Positions 52,719 to 63,455 of a DNA stretch of 64,000 nucleotides are shown here, one piece after another. The translations under genes and the position numbers were made by a program. This stretch comes from Podospora pseudocomata. Lineage: Eukaryota; Ascomycota; Sordariomycetes; Sordariales; Podosporaceae. The notes under the pieces were generated by a model, which was not told the DNA's origin, made no database searches, and saw only the letters and a list, made by a program, of their open reading frames with translations. Numbering within the stretch: the stretch's first letter is position 1; each line of letters starts with the position of its first letter. The stretch lies in assembly GCF_035222375.1 (NCBI RefSeq), contig NC_085889.1, positions 2,480,001 through 2,544,000 on the forward strand, read 5' to 3'.

Positions 52719-54732
52719 CTAGAACTGATTCAACGACGCATCAATCTTGTCATAGCGGCGGAACCGCCACAGGAACGCCACCGCAGACACCCCCATAGCT
52801 CCCGCCAGACACGAGTACACAATCACCATGTTCGGATCCTTAGACGCCGGGCTGATAGCCATCCCCAAAAGACTGGCCACTCCAGCAGTGAGCTGCGTCA
52901 AGGCTTGGACAACAGTCTTCATCTCTCTTGGGGCCTTGCTGTAGGCGTACTCGAATGCAGTGACAAAGCCTAAGATCTCCGCAATGGCAAGCAGGATGTA
53001 GACCGGCAGCTGCACCCACACACTGACATTGTTGGGCTGCCGACCTCCTTCGGACTCGGGGCAGTTGTAGGGATGGTCATAGCAGGGCCCGGTAGAATAG
53101 ATCAACTTCTGAACTCCAGCAGCGTAAGCCATGGAAGCTCCGCAGAAGATGAACGACGTCGTGATGCGAGCAATGGGGCCGAATGGAATCTTGCGGCGAG
53201 CGAGAAACTCGTAGAGGCCTTGCATGATTGGCCCAAAGATGATGCAAGCCACGCCAGAGAAGGCTTGGATCATGTCGTTGGGGACACCGGAGAGAAGCAT
53301 CTGGCCGGCTTGGGAGACGAGGTTGTTGTACATTTGGGCGATGCAGAGGTAGAAGATGACGAGGAAGAAGCTGCTTTCGTGTTAACATTTGGATCATGAG
53401 ATCAGAGGGTCAAACATACATCACCCTGCAGGCAATCATGCCGCGGCGCATTTCTTCCACAAAGCTATCTGTCCATGGAACCTCTTTGCCGTGGTGGGTC
53501 TTTTGATAGGATGGTTTTGTGTGCTCCAGCTCGAATCCGTTCTTTGAAGCACAGACAAGGACTCTTACAGCCTTGGGCAAGACATTGCCTTGTGGTTTGA
53601 CCTTGACTATCTTTGTTGTCAGCTTATGTCGGTTGTTTCAGGTCAGAGATGAACATACCGAGCTTTTTGGACCACAAAAGAAACAAAGCTATCGATATGC
53701 AAAGTGTAACACTAGCCAGAAGGTACGCTGACCAAAACTCATGGTGCCACTCGATAAAGGTGACTGGTATGGAACTCAAGGAGGCGATGTTGGTGAACCT
53801 GGGAGAGTCAGATGAGGTGGCAAGGGCAACTGAAGAGTGGGAGAACTAACCAGTAATAAGCGTTGTAGATGAATTGCAAAGTCCGCGGCCCATCCACGAC
53901 CACCAAGTTGGCGTTCTTCTGACGGATCACCTGAGGCTTGACCTGCATGTACTGATCACCCAGGAAGGGGACATAGGTTGCTTTGACGGAGCCAGCTCCC
54001 AGCCCAGTCAAGATCAGTGCTGTAGCCAACCCTCCAACACCTGCTCCTTGTTCCAGAGCCGAAGGAATCGAAGTGCCAATGAGGACTACACAGCCTGCAA
54101 GATAGCATCTGGGTTTAGGTCAGCAAAGGTGTTTTTTTGTGGCGTCCAATCAAAGAAGCGTCAACATACACTAGACCCAGAAGTAGAGTTTTGTATCTAC
54201 CTAGCCATATGTCGGATATCAACGCAAAGAGCATTGGTGTCAGGAATGAGAACAGAAAAAAAGCATTGGAGATGTTGACGGCTGTTGCTTGACCCAGTCC
54301 AAGAGCTCCCGGGACCGGTTCTTTGCCTTGAGGGTATTGCATGTAGTTTTCTGGGCCTTTGTCAGCTTTGTGTGGTGCGTCTGTGAGACTTTAAAGACCT
54401 ACGCCATGGTGCAATGAGACCAAAGTATGTAAAGCGTTCACCGGCTCCAGCAACAATGACAGCCCAGGCGGCAAAGGGGATCTTGTCGGTGATTTTGGGC
54501 AGTGTTGCTATCTCGTCTTCAGTGGCATCTCGAGGGAAAATGCTGTCATCCTGCGTTGTGTCCGACTTTGATGTCTCAATGGGATCTTCTGTTGGTGGCT
54601 GTTTCTCCAAGTCATTGGCCTGGAATACTGGCTTTTCAGTCTCCTGAACAGCAATTGGGGGTTGTTTTCTGCCAAGAGTCAGTCAGTGCGTTTCGGTGAG
54701 ATGAATAGGGGCAACACATACTCCGAATCCAT
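52719..54732 (-). CDS. POT/PTR-family proton-coupled peptide transporter
   Basis: Seven exons (54732-54722, 54668-54403, 54350-54170, 54108-53851, 53798-53659, 53606-53420, 53370-52719) join to 564 residues in one frame. The first exon is 11 bases long. After a hydrophilic N-terminus (DSEKQPPIAVQETEKPVFQA), AGAGERFTYFGLIAP gives the ExxERFxYYG proton-coupling motif of the family, here GERFTYFG. SDIWLGRYKTLLLGLV is the second signature (cytoplasmic loop 2-3), and GLGAGSVKATYVPFLGDQY matches the helix-4/5 region. The C-terminal half has the expected helices with FGPIMQGLYEFLARRKIPFG and EYAYSKAPREMKTVVQALTQ. Known members (yeast Ptr2) import di- and tripeptides at the plasma membrane; others move secondary metabolites. 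It lies beside genes for a methyltransferase and a reductase. Confidence 0.9.
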
Positions 54733-55453
54733 ATTGAGGTGTGGTTGGTATCAGGTAAGGCATTGATGTTGCTTGCTGCACACTGAGATATCAGACAGAA
54801 GCTCCTCTCACCACTGCCAACATTACAGAGAGCGAACCCACAAAGGGCGGTCGGTGTACGTAGGTAGCCATGATGGGCCACCCACTCCAGTAACCCTCAA
54901 CGTGCTAACCCTCAAGGTGTCGACTCGAAGATCGTTGAGCCAATCGAGATCCTGGTAATGCGAGATGCAGCGCGTCCCTGCAACGTGACCAGGCCTGGAC
55001 TCTTGGCATCTTTGGGGGTTCCGGGGGTGCTCAGCGAAACTTGCTCAAATGCTCGCTGAAGAGATGAACAGCCGAAGACATGCAGAAGACGAAGGAAGAA
55101 TCACGGCATTTCCATGTCCGTTGATGAGCAATTTGAGAAAGTTAGACCCTGTTGTCGCCCACCAGCTTTCAGCGAGAACAAGTGAAGTTAGAAGTGTAGG
55201 CAGACTGTGGCTAACCCAATCAAGCACCCCTCCATCTGCCGCTCTCTCTTGGGCCCCCACAATTCAATTTCAACGTCCAACTTCAACATCGCAATTCCAA
55301 CAACATCTCTGCCAAGGGAAAGCACTCTATTCACTGGCACAAGCGAGTCATCGAAAGGAATCGAACAGTCATGTAAACAACATTATGACATTTTGGAAAT
55401 GCATATACAGAAACCACGGAACACGCCCTCCGCAAAGGCCACCATTGCCGAGC
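54733..55453. other. Intergenic between transporter and ferric-reductase gene
   Basis: Promoter of the transporter gene and 3' region of the reductase gene. Open frames in it are antisense to the coding region at 55454 and beyond. No repeat or RNA gene seen. Confidence 0.4.
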
Positions 55454-57592
55454 CTACCAAGAGAACGCGTCCACCTCGAGCTCCCAGACAGTCGGCCCGG
55501 TCCGCGCCTTGGCTGCCACCAACGCCCGAGTGTCGTCGCAAAGTCCCCCGGGCCCACACACGACCACTCCGACTCTGCTCCACCCCGTCCGCTCCTCCTC
55601 GGCCAACAGCGCCGCCACGTCCAGTCTGCTGCCAATTCTGACGTCCTTCTCAGCCACTCTAGACAACGGACCCTCCAGGTCCCGCACCAAGCCCTCGGCC
55701 GAAGCCTTGACGCTCCAGCAAATCTTGACGTTGGTGTGCCTCGCAATGTACGGCAGCACACCCGTGATTCCGACTCCTCCGGCGATCAGCAGGAGTCTGT
55801 CCGACTTGAGCACCCCATTTGTCGGGTTGTCTGGGTATGGGCCGTCCAAGAGTGTGAGGAGGGAGTTGTGGTTGGCAAGCAGCTTGGTCAAACCCTTGGA
55901 CTTGCGGACGTAGAGTGTGATGCCCGTTCCAGGAGCCCCGCCAAGTGCTTGGTCGTCTCTTTGCGGTGTGCTGGTGCTGGTGACGCCGCCTGATTTCTCG
56001 ACATCAGCGGTGCTCCGCGTGTCACTGCCCGAAGCAGCTCCGGACAAGGAAGCATCCCGCTTGGACTGGAGAAGAGCCGTGGGCAGGATGGAGAACGGGT
56101 GGTTCTCCCATGGTCTCCATGGGCTCAGGGCTGGAAAGTAGGCATAGGTGTGAAGACCAGGCGCAGCTGTCCACCGGATGCCCTTGACATCAACCCGCAC
56201 AATATCCTCAGACACTTCTGTGACAACCGCCCGTCTGGGGCCGTTCTTGAGAACGCGGAAGACCCGGATCATACGGTCAAAGAACCAGACAGCGCAGGCG
56301 GCATACAGCCAAAACTCGTATCCCCACCTGCGCTGGAACAAGAACTCGACGTGGTACCAGCTGCCGACAATCACAAAGACGGCCATGATGATGTGACCAA
56401 CGAGGAACAACTCGTACGACCACCGTCTGAAGAAGAGCGAGCTAAAGACCAACATGGCACAGGCAAAGACTGTGGCCACAATACCCCAGGCCCAGTACTC
56501 CGTCTTGAATTCGGCTTCGTAGGATTCCATGTCGATGTACAAGACCAATTCAGCAACCGAGTGGATGATGACCTGGGCAGCGTAGATCCGGGCCACCCAC
56601 CGGTGGAGGACCATAAAGGTCGAGTGAGACCAGTTGGTCGCCCAGAGGAGAATGTTGTTGCGGCCAGAAAGCAGGATGACAAGAGGCGTCAAAGCAAAAG
56701 CTAGGACACCGGTTCTGGCGGAAAAGTATCCCATTACTTCCTGCCATTCGTTCGCGAACCAAGCGTTGGGCTGAACAGACTTGTAGCCTGCTGCCGCCAT
56801 GGCGATGTTCAGCGCCGCAAACATGATGACGTACAGCGACTGGCCGACTGTTGCAGCGTTTCCGAGGAGGTAGGGCAGGGGCCGTACGTGGTATGTTCCG
56901 ATGAGCGAGGGATAGACCAGGTATGGCTTCAGCTTGTCTGACAGGGTGCTCATGTATGGCAGCCTGGTGAACATGGAGATGACCACTGGTGTGCCAAAGC
57001 CCACGATCAAGAGAATAAGTCTAGAGGCGTCGGTGTCAGTGGCGTGGACGGCATCACGGCCTGCGGATTTTACCTACCCATATTGAGAGTGGATCGTCTC
57101 GGCTTGCTCAAAGTATTCTCGAGTCAAGGTGTTGGCCTTGACGGTTTCGGGATCCAAGAGCACTGTTCGGGTGAGGTGATGATCATCCTCGCCATACTGG
57201 TCTGTGGGGGGCTCCTTGATTTGCGCCAGAGCTTCGGTGTATGACCACTTCGCCGCAACCGTCTTGCTGCCGGTGGCCTGCTCGGACCAAAATTTCTCCA
57301 ACTTCCATCTTGGGGTCGAGGCATCGCAGGTGGTGTTCATGCAGTATGCCAGTGTCGTCAGGAAATAATCGTCCCCGGCACGGCATTCTGGTGATGTTGG
57401 GCCTCCAGCACCGTGACTGTGCGCGCCCACCGGTCCATGGTCCATCACCGAGCACTCCAGCATGAAACCCGAGATCGAGTCGTAGCAACCGAAGCCGCAG
57501 GAGGGATCGTACATGGTGATGCCGTATCCAATAAGGGCTTGTGCTGGGACGGCGAGGGCCGCCAACCCTGCTGCTGTGAGAAGGCCTCTCAT
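55454..57592 (-). CDS. Ferric-chelate reductase / NADPH-oxidase-like membrane oxidoreductase
   Basis: Two exons (57592-57078, 57020-55454), 693 residues. MRGLLTAAGLAALAVPAQAL is a signal peptide. An extracellular Cys-rich segment follows (YDPSCGFGCYDSISGF; DDYFLTTLAYCMNTTCDAST), as in fungal Fre proteins. Membrane helices run from about 170 to 420. Haem-ligand histidines of the ferric reductase domain are in WSHSTFMVLHRWVARIYAAQ, with IIHSVAELVL and VGHIIMAVFVIVGSWYHVEF beyond. The FAD loop is NHPFSILP, and NADPH sites are IAGGVGITGVLPY and VVVCGPGGLCDD near the C-terminus. It transfers electrons from NADPH across the plasma membrane to Fe3+ or Cu2+. No permease/oxidase partner (Ftr1/Fet3) is adjacent. 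Intact; GATA sites in the promoter would fit iron control. Confidence 0.92.
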
Positions 57593-58262
57593 TTTGGTAC
57601 CGTTGCCGAAGGACCTTGACTCGAATTCGACATGAAAGAGAGATGTGAGCCAGCTGGAAAGGCACAAGGCCAGGGAAAAGGGCGACTTGATCAGACAAAA
57701 AGATTACGGGCCCAACACGTTCTCCCAGCATGGAAGCACAGGGTTCTCGACGTTGTATTAGTATCGGCTTCCGCCCCGAGCACTCGCCAAAGCACAGGGA
57801 TGTGTGAACCAACCGGCTTGGGTCGCAGCCCGCGATGCCGGTTTCTGGGGAATTAAGTTGGCACCTCCTCGCTACCCATATTGGGACTTCTGTCGAGGTC
57901 TCGAGCCAGGAAGATTCAGTCACGGCATGTTGTGGCTTGCTGCTGATGCTTGCGGGACCCCTTGTTTATTGATATTATACGGCAAATTTGCTCAGATGCC
58001 GAAACTTGCTCACTGGTGGCGCATGTAACCCCCGAAACCTGCTCACAACTGCTCGCTTCTGACTGGCTCGGTGAGTGTTTTCTTGGCATAACCATCACTT
58101 ACAGACAGGGGGGCGGGGGGTTGCAGTTCAACAGTTGTCCAGATCTTTTCTTTTGTGGTTACGATGAAGACGCTATCCACACTACTCAAGAGTTACCTTA
58201 TCTTTGCCCATGTTTAGGTTTAGCCTTTCAGCCACACCGACACCTGTCAGGATGAGCGAGTT
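57593..58262. other. Promoter region of the ferric-reductase gene
   Basis: 670 bases upstream of the ATG at 57592. Contains one TTATCT (GATA on the minus strand) near 58198 and a G-rich tract near 58110. No ORF with coding character. Confidence 0.4.
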
Positions 58263-60292
58263 TTAATCATCAAGGGGGTCGAACTCATAGTCAAAGTTCT
58301 TTTCAATGAAAGCCACCCTCTCCAACAAATCCCTGCGCGAAGTCCGAGAGACAACCGAGAAGAAGGCAATCCACCAGAGCGAGGCCGCATCCGGACCCTC
58401 GAGGACATCACCCCCCTTCTTGCGCGTGTAGTAGTCCACCACATTCTCCCGAACATCAGGATGTTTCTCCAGAAACTCTTTGGCAGCGTCAGCTGACCTC
58501 ATGATGCCTCTGCGCGTCTGCTGAATGATCATAACCGAGAGGTGGAACTGCGGGCCGTTGCGGAACGGGTGCGACAGCGCGCGGAAGCGAGCCTCCTCTG
58601 CATTACCCAGCGCGAGCAACATGCGGAGCGCATAGTAGTCGACGCCATGCGCCAGCTGCACCGCTACCGACTCGAGGTATCCCGGAGGTCGGGCGTTGAT
58701 CTCGTGGAGGTACACTTCCGGGTCTGTGGCTCCGTCTGTACTATTTTGGTTGTTTGCTGGAACCAAGTCGAGGATCCCGTTTCCAACGTCTTGGTAATTG
58801 ACGCTCGAATTCCGCACCCGGGCCTCGCAGTGGAAGACACCGGATTTGAATCCCTGCCTGACAAGCGTTGCTCTGAGTTGGTCTTGGAGAGCCTCCAGTT
58901 CGTGTTTGGGGAGGGCAGAGGGGAGGACATTTTGCGTCTCTTGGAAGTTTTCCCTTAAGCCGGCATTGGCAGAGTCTGCCGGGCTGGGGAAGTCATCGTT
59001 GATATCGGCAAAGACGATCTCCCCGTTGAGCATGACAAAGTTGGCGTCTACCTCTGGCCCGGCGACGTATGGTTCTACCACCACGGCTGTGCTTGGTTTT
59101 GGGGAGTCGGCGTGTCTGTCTGATGCTTTTTTGACTGCAACCCTCAACTCATCCACATTCTTGACCTTGGTCACGCAATCTGAACTCCATCCGATAACGG
59201 GCTTGACCACCATTGGGAATTTTAGTTCCACGTTTTGGGCCAACACCCCCTCGAGATCATCTTTATGCCTCAAGACAAAACTCTCGTCTGCTCCTACCGT
59301 CTCAAGGAGTCTTGTCCGGCCTTTATCAGCGGCGATTTCATACGCCTCGGGGGACTCAGTCGGCAGACCCAAAATCTCGCACGCCTTGGCTACTCCGGCG
59401 AGGCGGACGTCGCTGATGGTGACGATGCCGTTGATTGGTTTGGGGTATCCCCTCACGGCATCCACAATCCGTTGAGGAAAATCCTCATTGGGAGCGACGT
59501 CTGCCTCGATGAAGTCCTCTCTTAGATGTGCCCACGGCGAAGTCGGATCTTGCAACCAATGACCTTTTTCGTCAATGATGACGAGGGAGATACCTAACGC
59601 TTGAGCGGCGTTTAGAGCTCGCTCGATGCAGTCGATATCTTCGCGGCCTTGGACCCAGGCAATTCTTTTTCGGGTGGGGGGTGAGGGGAGGAGGAAGGGC
59701 AATCCCAATCTGTTGTTTGTCTCTTTGTTGAGGACCGCGGGGCTGTAGTCATTTGACAATACAAGGGCTCCGAGAGAGGAAGAGAGGATTTGGGGGAGGT
59801 TGCTGGGGGTGAGGGATTGGGCAGTGATGGGTGTGACGTGCTGAAGGGGGGTGAGGAAGGTGTGGGCGGAGAGGAGGCCGGGGAGGCACTCGAAGCGGAG
59901 GGGGATGAGGTCTGAGCGGGTGATGTAGCCGGGGGTGGAGGTGAAGAGGAAGTGGATGGTGAGAAGGGGAGTGGGGGGTGAGAGGGTTTGCTGGAGGAGA
60001 GTCTTCCATGGAGATGTGCCCTGCTGGAGGTTGATTTGGATGGGGGTTGATGGTTGAGCTGCTGCAGAGCGTGTGAAGGTGAGGTCCAAGGCCCAGATTT
60101 CTGGTATGGTGTTGTTGGTGGGTTTTTGGTTGGCGGTGAGATTGGTGTAAAGGGAAATCGTTGCTGGACGGGGGAGTAAGCATTGGTACATCGGTAATGA
60201 AGGGTGAGGTTAGAGGGTGGGTAAGTACCGTGTACTGTTCTTTCTGGTGAGAGGGTGATGGAGGCGTAGCCCCAAGGATTGGCGGACGTCAT
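58263..60292 (-). CDS. ATP-grasp ligase
   Basis: Two exons (60292-60229, 60163-58263), 654 residues; the first exon encodes MTSANPWGYASITLSPERTV and is joined in phase 1 to ATISLYTNLTANQKP. The N-terminal 180 residues form an unassigned domain. At about 190-300 an alpha/beta preATP-grasp region (KRIAWVQGREDIDCIERALN) leads into AADKGRTRLLETVGADESFV and FPMVVKPVIGWSSDCVTKVK, where the lysine binds ATP phosphates. VVVEPYVAGPEVDANFVMLN holds the adenine-side acidic residue. Mg-binding acids are in GVFHCEARVR and YLHEINARPPG. This is a carboxylate-amine/thiol ligase fold close to carnosine-synthase and biotin-carboxylase-like enzymes: it makes an acyl phosphate and joins it to a nucleophile. Substrates unknown. 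It is divergent from the PLP-enzyme gene at 61350, 1.06 kb away. Confidence 0.87.
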
Positions 60293-61349
60293 GTTGAGCG
60301 TAGGAACCTCGGTGCTAAGTTAGGTGGTAGGCCTGTGTTGATGGTATTGGTGCCGTGAAACAGGGCAATTCTGCCGGCCGGTTTTAATAGGCCGTGAAAG
60401 TCTGGGGAAAATATGTCGCACTGCAGACGATGATTCGGAGGAAGTCAGCCGGGCCCGGGAAAGGTATGGTATGGTTGAGTGGTGTGTAAATGAGGGTTGG
60501 ACAAGACCGAGGAGAAAGTCTTGTCTTAGGTAAATCAAATAAAAACGGGAGTGGGTAGGGGAGAAGTTCCAGGTAGGCGGGAAAGCGTAGGAGGGTGTAA
60601 ACGAACTGTGATGGTTTTATGCAAGTTGTATCATGCAGAATAATACTGACAGCGGGCTGGATGTGAAATATGGGGGTTTTGTGATGTTGACAGGTGTCCA
60701 TTTGGGGGTTGGTACATGGTAGGTACCTACATGAAAGGGAATTCCCACAGCGAGTGGTAACACACCTGCGCGGTTGCTGCTCCACGTTTCTCTTTGAATG
60801 AGACTGGGGGTGTGGGTGGCCCCGCTGATCACCTGTGTTTCGGTGACATTGCACTGGGGGAAGGTCGACAAGGTGCGCAGGATGTTCGGCATGCTGTTCA
60901 ATGGCGACATTACACCGCGGCCGGGGATCGACCATGTTTACCAAGGTGCGCAGGATCAGAGCAAGTTTGCGGGAGTAACATGTTTGGTTCCCCGGCAGGG
61001 GAACTTGGGGTAGGTACCTTGCGGGATGGGTGGTAGGAATCTTGGTAGGTAGGACGTGGGTGATCACCTTGCCGAGAGGGAGAGACAAGGGGGTAAGACT
61101 TGCCCAGAGGGTGTTGTTCCGGCGTGATGGGAACCCATGTGTCAAGTGCTGGGAATGGTGTGTGTGGGTAGGAAGTAGACAGGCCATGTTCCGGGTAGCT
61201 TGGTGACGGGAGAGGGAGGGGAAGTTATTTACATCTGTGAGGTGCTCAAAGTTGGGTAGTTCACCTTTGCTCACCTTGCTTTCCAGACCCTGAACACTAT
61301 CACTATCGTTTGGATTCCATTTGGTACTTTTCCCTAACAAGCCTTCAAC
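60293..61349. promoter_or_regulatory. Shared divergent promoter of the ATP-grasp and PLP-enzyme genes
   Basis: The 1057 bases between the two divergent starts hold no gene. They contain the palindromic core AGGTACCT at 60722-60729 (within GGTAGGTACCTACAT) and again at 61013-61020 (GTAGGTACCTT). GGTAGGTAGGA follows near 61042. These could bind a shared regulator. The motif is common in Sordariomycete promoters in my recollection, so the specificity is unproven. Confidence 0.4.
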
Positions 61350-63317
61350 ATGGCATACAGAAACCCCAACCCCCTAAACGTCTTCTCCGGCCCGGACTCG
61401 CTGTCTCATTACTTCGACCCCGAACAAAACCCGCCGTTGCCACTGGTCGAGTTACCTACCGCGTTGAACCCCTTCCGCAGGGATGGCGTGAGGATTTATG
61501 CAAAGATGTTGACGGCGCTGCCGGCGCAGAATGTCAAGTCTCTTCCTGGTTTGTTCACCCCGTTCTCGCATCCCTGATAGGTAATATTCCCACTGACGTG
61601 TGTTGTTCGGGACAGCCCTAGAAATGCTCAAAACCTCACCCAAAGCCCTCACCGCCAAACGGATTGTTGAAGCGAGTTCAGGGAGCACGGTGCTCAGCAT
61701 GGGGGTTATTGGGCGGGCGTTGTGGGGTCATGAGGGGGTTGAGGCTTGGGTGACGAATAAGAAGACGAGGGAGAGCTTGAGGGTTTTAAGGTTCTTTGGG
61801 GTGGGGATGTAAGTTTTCCTTCTTGAGGGTGCCCGTGTGGTTTTGGGGAGGAAACTGACAAGAGGGATAGATCGTTGTATGGAGGGTTGGCACAACAGGA
61901 GCCGTCAGACCCCAAAGGGATCATGGCGAGATTGAGGAGGAAGGCGAGGGAGGAGGAGGAGGTGTGTTATTTGGGGCAGTATGATAATGATGCTGTGAGT
62001 CAAGGTCTTTGCTTTGGTTTAGTTTGGGCAGGACTGACAATGAGACAGAACTGGCAATCGCACTACAACCACACCGCCCCTCAGCTTGCGCTGCAACTCC
62101 CCTCTTTGTCGGTGCTCTGCTCTACTATTGGGACAGGGGGTTGCATCACCGGCACAGGGCGATATCTCAAATCTCATTTGTCGTCTGATATCAAAGTTGT
62201 TGGTGTTTGCAACGTCTTTGGAGACCCAACACCAGGGCCGAGACATTTCCCTGGGTTTGAGTCAAGCCCGTTTCCGTGGAGGGAGACGATTGACGAGTTT
62301 GTTAGTGTCAAGTCGGAAGATTCCTTCAGGATGAGTATGAGGCTGAGTAGATACGGGATTATCTGCGGGCCGTCATCAGGGGAGGCACTTCATGGACTGC
62401 TGGAGTGGCTGAGAGAAAATGGTACCAACGGACTGAAGAGGGATGAAAATGGGGAGGTGAACTGTGTGTTTTTGTGTGCGGATTTGCCGTATCAGTATAT
62501 GGAGTTGTATTATCAGAAGCTAGGGGAGGAGGAGTTTCCAGGAATCAGAAATCAGGTATGTATCACCCAGAAAAGGGAAGAGGAGTAATGACTGACAAGG
62601 GAACAGTGCTTGTTAGAGGTGGACCAAGACCCCTATGACGAAAGATGGTTCCTTACGCCAGAGCAGACAGTCGACATGTTGGTTGGGGAGGGTGGTGAGA
62701 AGTATGATGGGGAGATGCTATGCATGGTGCCCTCTTCTTGTGCTTGCACAACGACGCGAACATCAAGAACATACAGGCAGCAACAGCAACCAATTGAGGG
62801 GATATTCGGGGACTGTTCACCAGGTGCGGTATCAGATGTCTCGGAGTCTGCCTCGACGATATTCTCGACGGCATCACCATCATCATCGGTGTACAGTGTC
62901 GCTACCACGACCAGTGTTGAGTCACAGCATTCTTCGATGGGGAAGGTCATCGATGTAAGGCCGAGAGCGGAGTTTGTCAAATCCCATCTGAGAAATGCGG
63001 TGAATATTCCATTATCAGTGACAAAGGATGACTTTTATGGGGATCCGCAGGCTGTTTATGGGAGGTGGAAGGAAATGAATGCCGCGTTCAAAGAGACTGG
63101 TGTATTGAATCACCAAGAGGAAGATGATGACAGACAAACACTTGTCGTTTGTTTGGATGGGGACTCTGGAAAGATGGCGGCTTCTATGCTCAGAGGGGCC
63201 AGCAAGAAGGTTGGCAAGAAGAGAGAAGTCTTTTGTGTAGATGGGGGGTGGGGTGTGTTGGAAGCGTGGCTAAGAAGGAGGGGCTATGGTGATGATGTCT
63301 GGGATGGGGTAGATTAG
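61350..63317 (+). CDS. PLP-dependent cysteine-synthase-like enzyme fused to rhodanese domain
   Basis: Five exons (61350-61548, 61616-61808, 61871-61994, 62049-62555, 62607-63317), 577 residues with all joins in frame. The first 370 residues are a type II (beta-family) PLP enzyme. AQNVKSLPALEML carries the likely PLP lysine; IVEASSGSTVLSMGVIGRAL is the asparagine/serine loop that holds the substrate carboxylate. SLYGGLAQQEPSDPKG and STIGTGGCITGTGRYL, a Gly/Thr-rich phosphate cup, follow, and YGIICGPSSGEALHGLL ends the fold. Such enzymes replace a leaving group on O-acetylserine or similar with sulfide or another nucleophile. After a Ser/Thr-rich linker, residues about 450-577 form a rhodanese-like domain (KVIDVRPRAEFVKSHLRNAV; the expected active loop reads VVCLDGDSGKMAASML, with a cysteine two residues before the loop). 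The fusion suggests sulfur transfer coupled to amino-acid synthesis. Its neighbour is the divergent ATP-grasp gene. Confidence 0.87.
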
Positions 63318-63359
63318 CGGGGCAGTACATAGGTAATCAGTCCTTGAGTGTAAGATATT

Positions 63360-63455
63360 TCTTGACGCCCATTAAATAGGTATCCCTTAAGGTCGATCAA
63401 CTATCTTCGAAGTTTTCAGGGCCTGTTACTCATATTTTAAGGCCTTTCTTTTGCA
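63360..63455. repeat. Family A short-repeat cluster
   Basis: Three to four degenerate units (TTAAGGTCGATCAACTATCTT; TTTTAAGGCCTTTCTTTTGC) directly after the PLP-enzyme gene. Confidence 0.5.

Noticed and set aside
55049-55993. Plus-strand open frame of 314 codons over the end of the ferric-reductase gene
   Set aside because: Antisense to conserved NADPH-binding motifs and without recognisable motifs of its own.
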